Part shown: positions 23,955-32,129 of the stretch, in pieces | Position numbering within the stretch: the stretch's first letter is position 1 | Layout of the letters: every line of letters starts with the position of its first letter | Source: an uncultured Pseudomonadota bacterium | GTDB taxonomy: Bacteria; Pseudomonadota; Gammaproteobacteria; Comchoanobacterales; Comchoanobacteraceae | DNA: 47,170 nt | Direction: 5' to 3' | NCBI GenBank assembly: GCA_913020085.1 | Contig: CAJVZW010000010.1 | Coordinates: 1 to 47,170 of the forward strand | Notes under the pieces: model-generated | Told to the model about the DNA's origin: nothing | Databases searched by the model: none | The model's input: only the letters and a program-made list of their open reading frames with translations | Position numbers and translations under genes: made by a program

Positions 23955-25762
23955 ATTCACTGGGTTCAGTATTATTGATACAGCTGATTATCAGCCAGAT
24001 TTTCTCACTGATTTGGCACAAGACGCCTGGACTACTATATCTTGTTTTGCGCATTGGTGTGATCACATTGACCGCGGCAGTGCTGTCACTGTTTTATAGT
24101 TTTTATACCAATCATTTTGATATTATCTACGTCTCTCAGCACAGCCATTCTGATTTATCCTGGTATTATCGTCTTAGTGCGTTATGGGGTGGTCATGAAG
24201 GCTCGTACCTTCTGTGGTTATGGATACTAAACGTATGGGGAATCATCTATCTTCGTCCGCTCAATTCAAAGCTTGAATCAGCGCTTTGGTATATGATGTT
24301 TATTTCTGCGATGATGGGAACCTATTTATTCTTTTTCTCTAATCCATTTACAGAATATATTCCAGCAGGGCCGCCCAATGGTGCAGATCTAAACCCGCTT
24401 CTTCAAGATCCAGGAATGTTGATTCATCCTCCCATTTTATATATCGGCTATGTGGGATTTGTTATTCCAATGGTGTATGTCCTTGGAAGTTTCTCAAGTC
24501 CATCGGTAAAGGAAGATTCAGAACTTCTCAGACGAGTTTCCTCTCAAATTGTTATGTGGCTCACCCTTGGAATTGCGCTGGGAAGCTGGTGGGCATACCG
24601 TGAACTGGGCTGGGGTGGATTTTGGTTCTGGGATCCAGTTGAGAATGCCTCATTAATGCCATGGCTTGCAGGGGTGGCGATGATTCATATGGCGCGTGTT
24701 TCAAGTGTCAATCCAGCTTATTTATATTGGCTTCAGTGTTTGGCTTTATTGGCATTTACCTTGAGTGTCCTTGGCTCGTTTCTTGTGAGAAGTGGTGTAT
24801 TAATTTCGGTGCATACGTTTGCCAGTGACCCAAGTCGGGGAGTTGTATTATTGTTGATGCTAAGCGTTATCAGCCTTATATCGGTTATTTCGTTGTGGCG
24901 CTATGGTTATAAAGATGATGCAAATTCCCCAATTAAAGCGAAGAATACAATGCTGGCATTTACTTCAAGCCTTATATTTATGTCTGTGCTTGCTATTGTT
25001 CTACTGGGCACCATTTATCCTTTAGTGAGTGAGGCAGCTGGGTTGGGTACGGTTAGTGTTGGCGCTGAGTATTTTAATCAAATGATGACGCCATTAATGA
25101 TTGGGTCGTTGGCATTGATGTGTTTTGTTATGCCGATATCGCGATTACAGTCTATCTCCTTTTGGCTAATGTGTTTTGCCTTGTTTGGTGTATTAATGTA
25201 CTTCTATCCGCTGAATTATTTTCCAGCTGCAATGTTGCTCGTTACTATCATGGCGCTAGTCAGTCAGTTCTTTTCTCATCTTAAGCGTTCAACGATGATC
25301 ACTCATATCGGATTTTGCGTTCTTTTAATTGGCCTTATTCTTCATGGTGACCGCGCCAGTTTTAATGAACTTGGTATCAAGCTTAATGAGCAAAGAGAAT
25401 TGTCATATCCTAAGGTTACTGTGGCACTGGATAATGTTTCTGAAAGTCAGGGCGACAACTATGTTGAGCAAGAGTTTTTATTAAAAATCGTTGGGAAAGA
25501 AACGGGGAGTCAAGTGCTTCAGCCAAAACGTAGATACTACCCTGTAAGTAATCAGGTGATGAATAAAACAGCATTGGCACAATTGGGTTTAACGGATATA
25601 TACGTCAACATGGGAGACCAGATTGATAAAGACATGTGGGCACTGAGAGTTTATATAAAGCCTGGAGTAGTTTTGCTATGGCTTGGCGCTGCAATAATGT
25701 TTGCTGGGTTCTTGCTGGCATCCAGAAGAGGAAAAAATAGTGTTTCAATCTCAACAAAGTAA
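23951..25762 (+). CDS. ccmF: Cytochrome c heme lyase subunit CcmF
   Basis: CcmF takes heme from CcmE and, with CcmH/CcmI, attaches it to the CxxCH motif of apocytochrome c. The 603-residue protein has about 13-15 membrane helices, the tryptophan-rich signature GWGGFWFWDPVENASLMPW (about 216-234) and conserved periplasmic His residues (SALWGGHEGSYLLW near residue 76; HPPILYIGYVGF near 160). It is a little shorter than E. coli CcmF (647). Its 3' end overlaps ccmG by 23 bp. Confidence 0.96.
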   Translation: MNSLGSVLLIQLIISQIFSLIWHKTPGLLYLVLRIGVITLTAAVLSLFYSFYTNHFDIIYVSQHSHSDLSWYYRLSALWGGHEGSYLLWLWILNVWGIIYLRPLNSKLESALWYMMFISAMMGTYLFFFSNPFTEYIPAGPPNGADLNPLLQDPGMLIHPPILYIGYVGFVIPMVYVLGSFSSPSVKEDSELLRRVSSQIVMWLTLGIALGSWWAYRELGWGGFWFWDPVENASLMPWLAGVAMIHMARVSSVNPAYLYWLQCLALLAFTLSVLGSFLVRSGVLISVHTFASDPSRGVVLLLMLSVISLISVISLWRYGYKDDANSPIKAKNTMLAFTSSLIFMSVLAIVLLGTIYPLVSEAAGLGTVSVGAEYFNQMMTPLMIGSLALMCFVMPISRLQSISFWLMCFALFGVLMYFYPLNYFPAAMLLVTIMALVSQFFSHLKRSTMITHIGFCVLLIGLILHGDRASFNELGIKLNEQRELSYPKVTVALDNVSESQGDNYVEQEFLLKIVGKETGSQVLQPKRRYYPVSNQVMNKTALAQLGLTDIYVNMGDQIDKDMWALRVYIKPGVVLLWLGAAIMFAGFLLASRRGKNSVSISTK

Positions 25763-26216
25763 TCGAATAGTCCAAGTCATTATCATTGTTTTTGTATGTC
25801 TTTTGTTTTGGGTATTTCTTAATGCGTTAATTACGCCGGTAACGAAACAACCATCAACACTTGTTGGACGCGAATTGTATTTGCCTAAACAGCTTCAGAT
25901 AGACATGAAAGAAATTACTCAGTCAAATAAAAAGGTTGCTCTGTATTTTTTTGCAAGCTGGTGTTCCACTTGTGTTAGTGAATATAAGACTTTACTTGAT
26001 GATAAAAGTGATACGCTGTGGGTGGGCGTATTGTACTATGATCACTTAAATGATGCTAAAAAGGCATTTCCGGATCTTGATAAACGCTTTGCTTTGATTT
26101 TTGAAGATCTTGATGGAGAGTTTGCGCTTGATTGGGGCGTTAAAGGTACTCCTGAGATATTATTGTTTAAGGATTCTAAGCTACTTGAGCGCAGTTATCG
26201 ATTGGAGCACTCATGA
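25740..26216 (+). CDS. ccmG: Thiol:disulfide interchange protein CcmG/DsbE
   Basis: Periplasmic thioredoxin-like protein, membrane-anchored (about 9-28), which keeps apocytochrome c thiols reduced. The active site FASWCSTC gives Cys75 and Cys78, and the cis-proline loop reads VKGTPEILLF. The frame is open from 25701, but the GTG at 25740 has AGAGG 8 nt upstream and puts the anchor where it belongs; this form has 158 residues against 185 in E. coli. The middle insertion typical of DsbE is short. Its stop overlaps the ccmH ATG (ATGA). Confidence 0.92.
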   Translation: MFQSQQSNRIVQVIIIVFVCLLFWVFLNALITPVTKQPSTLVGRELYLPKQLQIDMKEITQSNKKVALYFFASWCSTCVSEYKTLLDDKSDTLWVGVLYYDHLNDAKKAFPDLDKRFALIFEDLDGEFALDWGVKGTPEILLFKDSKLLERSYRLEHS

Positions 26217-26584
26217 GCCGTATTATTATGATCATGTTGATCGGATCACTTTTTGCTCTTGGGCCCAGCGAGCAACAACGCTATATGCAAATAGTGCAAA
26301 AATATCGCTGCGTTGTATGTCAAGGTCAGGCGATTGGAGACTCATCATCAAAGATAGCAAACACTATGAAGCAGCAGATACAAACAATGCTTGCAAATGG
26401 CCAAACAGATAGTGAAATCGATACTTATTTGGTTGATCGTTTTGGAGAACAAATCAGGTTTTCTCCAAAACCATCACTCCTGCACAGCCTTTTATGGGTG
26501 ATTCCAGTGATATTAGGGCTTTTGATGACTATATTTATCAGGCGTAACTTCCGGGTCTTCATCAGCCACTTTTCCGACGTATAG
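26213..26584 (+). CDS. ccmH: Cytochrome c maturation protein CcmH (short form)
   Basis: CcmH is a periplasmic, membrane-bound thiol protein acting on apocytochrome c. The 123-residue product has a signal/anchor at the N-terminus, the RCVVCQGQ motif with Cys33 and Cys36, the helical bundle around it and a C-terminal membrane helix (about 90-109). It corresponds to the N-terminal half of E. coli CcmH only; the CcmI-like half is missing. The gene is convergent with gltA, and its last 72 bp overlap the 3' end of gltA on the opposite strand. Confidence 0.93.
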   Translation: MSRIIMIMLIGSLFALGPSEQQRYMQIVQKYRCVVCQGQAIGDSSSKIANTMKQQIQTMLANGQTDSEIDTYLVDRFGEQIRFSPKPSLLHSLLWVIPVILGLLMTIFIRRNFRVFISHFSDV

Positions 26585-27805
26585 TTGCCTTGGTCGAGTA
26601 ATCGGCTGAGAATATACTTCTGCGCGCTCCTTGATATGAGACAACCAACCTGATGTTCTTGCTAATGCAAATAATACAGTAAAGAAATTGGTTGGGAAAT
26701 TCATTGCGCTAAGCATTATACCTGAGTAGAAATCAACGTTGGGGAATAGGGCTCTTTTTTTAAAGAACTCGTCATTTAGGGCTTTCTTCTCAAGATCTTG
26801 TGCCAGGTCAAAGAGAGGATTATCTTTTTCTGCTTTGGAGATAATATCTTTAAATAATTTTTGAATAAATGTTGCTCTTGGATCTTTGCTTTTGTATACA
26901 CGGTGTCCGAAGCCCATCAACACTGCTTCTCTTTTAGTTACTTTGTCAAGAAAGCTTGGGATGTTTTCACGGTTGCCAATTTCTTTTAGCATATTCACGC
27001 AAGCTTCATTGGCACCACCATGCTTTGGCCCTGAAAGAGCTGCTACACCTGATAGGACTGAAGCATAAGGACTAGCATCTGTTGAAGCAACTGTGGTTGT
27101 CGTAGTGGTAGATGCATTTTGTTCATGCTCTGCATGAAGAGTGAAAATGGCATCCATCGCTTTGACAAAATCATCATCGAGGTGAAACTTAGCATCAGGA
27201 AAGCACATATATAAAAAGTTAGCACTGTAACTGAGCTCTGGATCAGGATCGATTGGCTTTAGGCCTTGGCCATGACGATAAATTGCGGCACATATCACAG
27301 GAATCTTTGCAATAAGGTCAATCATCGCATCGTCGATAGATGCTGATTCATTGTTTTTTGGTTTGAGCATAGTCGTAGTCAGCAGCCCCATGAGAATTTC
27401 CATAGGATGTGAACCCTTGGGAACAGTTGCTAGGTAATTGAGTGTCTGTTGACTGAGCTTCATATTCTTATCAAGCTTTGCTTTAAATGCATTTAGCTCT
27501 TCTTTGCTAGGTAAATTACCAAAGTAAAGTAAATGTACTACTTCTAAATAGTCATGATCAGAGGCCAGTTTGTCGATGTCCACTCCACGGTACTCCAGCT
27601 TGCCCTTAGCACCGTCGATAAAACAGATTTCAGATTTGCACGCTGCAGTGTTTTTGAATCCTGGATCATATGTAAAGTAACTAGATTTTAGAGGGGAGAC
27701 ATCAATGACAGTCTGACCTTGAGATGCTCTTAATAATGGTAGCTCGAAAATATTGCCTTCAACTTCGAGTTTAGCATTTTCTTTAATATTCGTTCCTCTA
27801 TTCAT
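26513..27805 (-). CDS. gltA: Citrate synthase
   Basis: Condenses acetyl-CoA and oxaloacetate, the entry step of the TCA cycle. The 430 residues include the catalytic His in LHAEHEQNAS, the second His in MGFGHRVYKSKDPRA, the catalytic Asp in NVDFYSGI and Arg residues in ARTSGW and RPRQLY. Length and the N-terminal small beta domain fit the type II (hexameric) enzyme of Gram-negative bacteria. After HEQNAS there is a run of six threonines where family members have S/T-x-T-x-R, so a widely conserved Arg is lost. About 15 residues follow RPRQLYVG, and this tail is encoded where ccmH overlaps. It is the last gene of the recD2-accA-tilS-gltA run. Confidence 0.95.
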   Translation of the reverse strand: MNRGTNIKENAKLEVEGNIFELPLLRASQGQTVIDVSPLKSSYFTYDPGFKNTAACKSEICFIDGAKGKLEYRGVDIDKLASDHDYLEVVHLLYFGNLPSKEELNAFKAKLDKNMKLSQQTLNYLATVPKGSHPMEILMGLLTTTMLKPKNNESASIDDAMIDLIAKIPVICAAIYRHGQGLKPIDPDPELSYSANFLYMCFPDAKFHLDDDFVKAMDAIFTLHAEHEQNASTTTTTTVASTDASPYASVLSGVAALSGPKHGGANEACVNMLKEIGNRENIPSFLDKVTKREAVLMGFGHRVYKSKDPRATFIQKLFKDIISKAEKDNPLFDLAQDLEKKALNDEFFKKRALFPNVDFYSGIMLSAMNFPTNFFTVLFALARTSGWLSHIKERAEVYSQPITRPRQLYVGKVADEDPEVTPDKYSHQKP

Positions 27806-27814
27806 CTAATTTAC

Positions 27815-29035
27815 CTATTTGGATGCACCATTATATTGAAATTGCTTAGAATTTAAAAGAGGTAGCCGAACATTTCTGAGTGATGGAGGAGGGGCATCCC
27901 ATATGGCGAAAAATTCAGATGCATTTGGGTGAATATATATCCCCCAAATAGCCCAGAGCTGATTGTCACAAACAAAAAATGGCAATATGCCTCTTAACCA
28001 CGGTGGTACTTTTGATTTTTGCATAATGCGTTTAATAAAGTGTCTTGATATGATGTTTTCAAGTTTTGGGTCATCTTTGAATAAAATGCTGGTATTCCTA
28101 GGACATTTAATGTCTTTTTTGGTGATGTGAATATCACGGTCGCAAACCACATGAAGCTCTCCTTGATATCGTCTAATTTTCCATTGCTCAAGTTGGCTGA
28201 TTGGCAGCTTGTCAGTTGCCGCACTGGTATGGTGTTTAAGAATTGTTAAAGCAAATGATGGACTGATTTGGATTTTTGTCATCTTTAAAATCCAAAGGCG
28301 CAAAAGATACTCTTTATTCGTTGATTGAAGACCCAAAGGAAACTGAAATTGGATTCCGATTTTCGGCAATAGTTTTGCTGTGGCAATTCTCTCAAATTCT
28401 TTGGTTATTTTTGCGTAGCGATTGAGCTTCATTTGTAGGTTAATTAGACTGGCATTATTGTAATACCGAATGCGGTTACGAAGTATTTTGGTGTTATCGT
28501 TACTTGGATCTTCCACCCACACAATGGATTTATTGATGGCGTATTCTTTTATGCTCGCTCTATTACTATCAATCATCGGTCTGATAAGCTTGAATGAGCC
28601 TATTTCGCGAGTGGAGGGGAGGGAGTATGGCAGCGCATAATATCTCCCTTGAAGCAGTCGAATTGTTAAGGTTTCAAGCAAATCATCAAAATGATGAGCC
28701 ATTAATATCACGCTCTCGTCAATGTTTTTTAGGGCACCGTAGCGAGCTACTCTTGCTTGCTGCTCAACATTACCATCTTCAACCGTAACATCGATAACTG
28801 ATAATTTTATCGCGTGCTGCTTACAGTAATGGATACAACAATCCCTCATCAATTGATTAGATGGCTGAAGGTGATGATTAATATGAATGGCATGGATTTG
28901 TCCAGGGTAATTCTCCCTGAGGATATCAAGGAGTACCATTGAGTCAATTCCGCCGCTGATCGCTATACCTATAGAGCCAGAGGGCACTATGAGGTCCGGC
29001 TGTATCTTATGTTTTACAGAGCTAACAAGATCCAT
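27815..29035 (-). CDS. tilS: tRNA(Ile)-lysidine synthase
   Basis: TilS converts C34 of tRNA-Ile(CAU) to lysidine so that AUA is read as isoleucine. The N-terminal PP-loop ATPase shows AISGGIDS (about 25-32), NHHLQP, and MAHHFDDLLET. The 406 residues include the C-terminal substrate-binding domains, although the last one is weakly conserved. Its ATG lies 14 bp inside accA and its TAG is 9 bp before the gltA start, so all three are probably co-transcribed. In E. coli, accA and tilS are also near neighbours. Confidence 0.92.
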   Translation of the reverse strand: MDLVSSVKHKIQPDLIVPSGSIGIAISGGIDSMVLLDILRENYPGQIHAIHINHHLQPSNQLMRDCCIHYCKQHAIKLSVIDVTVEDGNVEQQARVARYGALKNIDESVILMAHHFDDLLETLTIRLLQGRYYALPYSLPSTREIGSFKLIRPMIDSNRASIKEYAINKSIVWVEDPSNDNTKILRNRIRYYNNASLINLQMKLNRYAKITKEFERIATAKLLPKIGIQFQFPLGLQSTNKEYLLRLWILKMTKIQISPSFALTILKHHTSAATDKLPISQLEQWKIRRYQGELHVVCDRDIHITKKDIKCPRNTSILFKDDPKLENIISRHFIKRIMQKSKVPPWLRGILPFFVCDNQLWAIWGIYIHPNASEFFAIWDAPPPSLRNVRLPLLNSKQFQYNGASK

Positions 29036-29945
29036 ATTGTAGTAGTTTTTGTTCTCTTTGCTTTAGCAGCTCATCTGTTGGTAACGCTTTAAGGTGTTTG
29101 ATCTGCTCAATAATATACTGTTTTGTTGCCGTAAAGCAGCCATTGAAATCAACATGAGCAGCCCCATATTTTCCCTCTGAGATAATATCATCGATTAAGT
29201 TATGACCAATCAATCTATTTGCTGTTATTTGCATTTTATGACAAGCATCTTTGGCTTTCTTAGCATCTTTCCATAAAATTGCAGCACAGCCCTCGGGTGA
29301 AATAACAGAAAAAATGCTATTTTGGTACATTGCCATTCTATCGCCAACACCAATTCCAAGTGCCCCACCGGACATACCCTCTCCAATGATGATGTTAATC
29401 ACAGGGGTTGGGACTTGGCTTAAGTATACCAGGTTTTCGCTTATTGCTGCGCTCTGATTTTGAATTTCACCCTCAATCCCAGGGAATGCTCCGGGTGTGT
29501 CAATCAAGGTAATAATCGGATAATGATATCGCTTAGCAAGCTCGAAAGCTCTCATTGCTAGCCGGTATCCACAAGGGTTGGGCATTCCGTATTGATGGGC
29601 GATACGCTCCTGAATACTTCGCCCTTTTTGCTGAGCAACAATAACAACAGGGTGAGAATCTATCTTTGCAATATAGGCACATGTTGCTGGACACTTTCCT
29701 GTTAATCGATCACCGGACAAGCTGACCCGCGTGTCGGTAATAGCATCAATAACATCTTTAGCGTGTGCTCGGTCAGGGTGCCTTGCAAGCTGAGTTACTT
29801 GCCAGTCATCCAAATTTTTGTATAAAGAGTTTAAGATTTTTTCTCGTTTTCTCTCAAGATTTTTTTGGTCAGATAAGGGTGCATTAGCAATCTCTTGATC
29901 AATCGATTGTAGCGGCGCTTCAAAATTCAGGTAATCAGATAACAT
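29022..29945 (-). CDS. accA: Acetyl-CoA carboxylase carboxyltransferase subunit alpha
   Basis: With AccD, forms the carboxyltransferase that makes malonyl-CoA for fatty acid synthesis. Blocks seen: LNFEAPLQSID at the start, ARHPDRAHAKDVID, GDRLTGKCPA (family LxGDRxxxDDPA, here with Cys), TLIDTPGAFPGIEGE, IGEGMSGGALGIGVGD and VISPEGCAAILWKDA. The frame is open to 30041, but the ATG at 29945 fits the family start and overlaps the recD2 stop by 11 bp. This form has 307 residues, slightly under the E. coli 319. Residues KCPA replacing DDPA are a noticeable change near the start of the crotonase-like domain. Confidence 0.94.
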   Translation of the reverse strand: MLSDYLNFEAPLQSIDQEIANAPLSDQKNLERKREKILNSLYKNLDDWQVTQLARHPDRAHAKDVIDAITDTRVSLSGDRLTGKCPATCAYIAKIDSHPVVIVAQQKGRSIQERIAHQYGMPNPCGYRLAMRAFELAKRYHYPIITLIDTPGAFPGIEGEIQNQSAAISENLVYLSQVPTPVINIIIGEGMSGGALGIGVGDRMAMYQNSIFSVISPEGCAAILWKDAKKAKDACHKMQITANRLIGHNLIDDIISEGKYGAAHVDFNGCFTATKQYIIEQIKHLKALPTDELLKQREQKLLQYGSC

Positions 29946-32103
29946 CTTCACTCTCAATATTCTGATTATCAGCATAGTCAATGTTGTCATCACTAGCAAG
30001 AGCAATTCGATGACTAAGACGGGTTTGGCGCGCTTTTGCATTCTGGTTTTTAAGGCACAGAAACATAGCTTTGCGATCAGTTATTAATATAACTTTACAT
30101 TTACCTCTGGTAATCGCCGTGTAAAGAAGATTTCTTTCAAGCAACATAAAATGGCTGATAAGTACGCATACGATTACAACAGGATACTCTGAGCCCTGGC
30201 TTTTATGTATAGTGGTTGCATAAGCAAGCTGTATTTGATTTAGCTCATCAACGCTATATTCGACCTCGATATGGCCAAAATCCACGATCAGTCTATTTTT
30301 ATCTCCGCCGCTAATAATTCCAATATCACCATTAAACACTTTTTTGTCGTAATTGTTGGAATGCTGAATCACTTTATCTCCGAGGCGGTAGGGTCCTATA
30401 ATGGCTTTCTCCTTGGGGTTGAGTGCATTTTGCATATAATGATTGAGATTTGTGGTGCCATTTTTTCCTTTAATCATTGGGCATAAAACCTGGACATGTT
30501 CTGTTAGGTTCCAATCTTTTTTTGCCAGTTTATTGAAGCACATTTGTATCGTGTCTGTTAAATTAGCGTTGTCCTCAAGAAATACTAAGTCAAAGTCTTT
30601 CTTTGTCCCTTCGATAAATGATTTTGGGAACCTGCCTTCATTAATTAAGTGGGCATTTGCGGTGATTAATGATTGACTTGATTGACGAAAAATTTGACTG
30701 AGTCTTGCAACTGGTAGTTTATTACTTGCTATCATATCTCCGATCACATTTCCCGGACCAACTGATGGTAACTGATCAGGATCGCCTACTAGTATAAGTT
30801 GTGTTTGCGGACTAATTGCTTCAAGTATTTGACACATTAGCTGGATATCTATCATCGATATCTCATCAATAATTAATGTATGGCACGGTAAGGGTTGAGT
30901 GGCGTTGTAAACAAAGGCCTGTGTTGCTGGATCATATTTTAGTAGTCGATGTATTGTGGAGGCATGTTCTTTTGAAGACTGTGATAGTCGCTTAGCAGCT
31001 TTTCCAGTAGGTGCACACAGTTTATATTTTCGCCCACTGGCTTTAAGAGAGGTAATTAGCTGACGGATAATGGTTGTTTTCCCAACGCCAGGTCCCCCGG
31101 TTAAAAGAGCAAAATTATGACTAAGAAGTGTTTTTAGCGCGTGTGTTTGCTCATCGGTAAGATCAATGTCATCATCTGTCTCACAAAAAGTCACGGGCGG
31201 GTCAAGCGGGTAGGAAAGCTGAAAAAGCAACGCAGCAACTTTTTGTTCACAGAGTAAACTTGACTGTTGATAAATTGCACCTGGCTCATCAGAATCTTTT
31301 ATCAGTGAGTGATTTTCGATTAATATTTTTATGGCCTGTTCGATCCGCTCCTGATCCGCTCCGATTCTTTTTTGGCAACTGGCAATAATCTGCTCAGCAG
31401 TCAGATAACAATGACCAAATTGCTTTGCCACATGAAAAATATCGGCAATTGCGGCCTCTAGCCTGATTATGGCATCAGACTGTACGCCCAATGAAAGTGC
31501 AATTTTATCAGCACTTTGAAATCCAAATCCAGGTAGATCATAAATCAGCTGATAGGGGTTGTCCTGTATATGAGTAGTGGTATTATTACCGTATTTTCTA
31601 TAAAGACGCATTGCGCGTGCTGGCCCGATGCCATGAGAGTGAAGAAAAACCATTATATCTTGAATATGTTTTTGTGATTGGAGTGCATCGATTACTTCTT
31701 TTGCACGTGCTGGTCCTATTCCAGGCACGTCGTAAATCTTCTCGGGACTCTCACCAAGTATAACAAGTGTTTGCTCGCCGAGTGCCTCCACAATTAACTC
31801 TGCTGTTTTTTTACCAACACCTTTCACTAGATGGGATGAGAGGTACTTCACTATCCCGGTCTTAGAGGAGGGGCCGTGATTATCAATAGACTCTGCATTA
31901 AATTGTGGGCCATACACTTCGTGTGATTCAAATTGGCCTTTTGCTACGATTTGGCAGCCTGGACTGATATGAAATCCTTTGCCCTTGATAGAGTGAATCT
32001 GATCATCTGCTTGTTTGATTTTAAAGATATGAAAATTAGTTTGCGGGTCATGATACTGAATTGAAATTACATGGCCAGATAATGTTTGTAATTGATCGCG
32101 CAT
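29935..32103 (-). CDS. recD2: RecD2-type DNA helicase
   Basis: A 722-residue superfamily 1B 5'-3' helicase of the RecD2/YrrC type, which is not part of RecBCD. An N-terminal OB-like part is followed by helix-hairpin-helix repeats (GVGKKTAELIVEALG, VPGIGPARAKEVI, about 95-145) that RecD of RecBCD lacks. Helicase motifs: Walker A LTGGPGVGKTT, DEISMIDIQL, GDPDQLPSVGPG, FRQSSQS, and the C-terminal YATTIHKSQGSEYPVVI. RecD2 acts in recombination and replication-linked repair in Gram-positives and Deinococcus and occurs in a minority of Gammaproteobacteria. A -10-like TATAAT lies just upstream; accA follows with an 11 bp overlap. Confidence 0.9.
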   Translation of the reverse strand: MRDQLQTLSGHVISIQYHDPQTNFHIFKIKQADDQIHSIKGKGFHISPGCQIVAKGQFESHEVYGPQFNAESIDNHGPSSKTGIVKYLSSHLVKGVGKKTAELIVEALGEQTLVILGESPEKIYDVPGIGPARAKEVIDALQSQKHIQDIMVFLHSHGIGPARAMRLYRKYGNNTTTHIQDNPYQLIYDLPGFGFQSADKIALSLGVQSDAIIRLEAAIADIFHVAKQFGHCYLTAEQIIASCQKRIGADQERIEQAIKILIENHSLIKDSDEPGAIYQQSSLLCEQKVAALLFQLSYPLDPPVTFCETDDDIDLTDEQTHALKTLLSHNFALLTGGPGVGKTTIIRQLITSLKASGRKYKLCAPTGKAAKRLSQSSKEHASTIHRLLKYDPATQAFVYNATQPLPCHTLIIDEISMIDIQLMCQILEAISPQTQLILVGDPDQLPSVGPGNVIGDMIASNKLPVARLSQIFRQSSQSLITANAHLINEGRFPKSFIEGTKKDFDLVFLEDNANLTDTIQMCFNKLAKKDWNLTEHVQVLCPMIKGKNGTTNLNHYMQNALNPKEKAIIGPYRLGDKVIQHSNNYDKKVFNGDIGIISGGDKNRLIVDFGHIEVEYSVDELNQIQLAYATTIHKSQGSEYPVVIVCVLISHFMLLERNLLYTAITRGKCKVILITDRKAMFLCLKNQNAKARQTRLSHRIALASDDNIDYADNQNIESEDVI

Positions 32104-32123
32104 AAATTATCTTTAAAAAAACC

Positions 32124-32129
32124 ATTATA
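32124..32129 (-). promoter_or_regulatory. -10 box upstream of recD2
   Basis: Minus-strand TATAAT at 32129-32124, about 20 nt before the recD2 ATG and overlapping the stop region of the upstream unknown gene. No convincing -35 box is seen at 16-18 nt, so this is tentative. Confidence 0.35.

Noticed and set aside
29946-30041. N-terminal hydrophobic extension of accA (start at 30041)
   Set aside because: It is recD2 antisense-frame coding; AccA is cytosolic and starts at LNFE-type sequence, so the hydrophobic stretch is a shadow.
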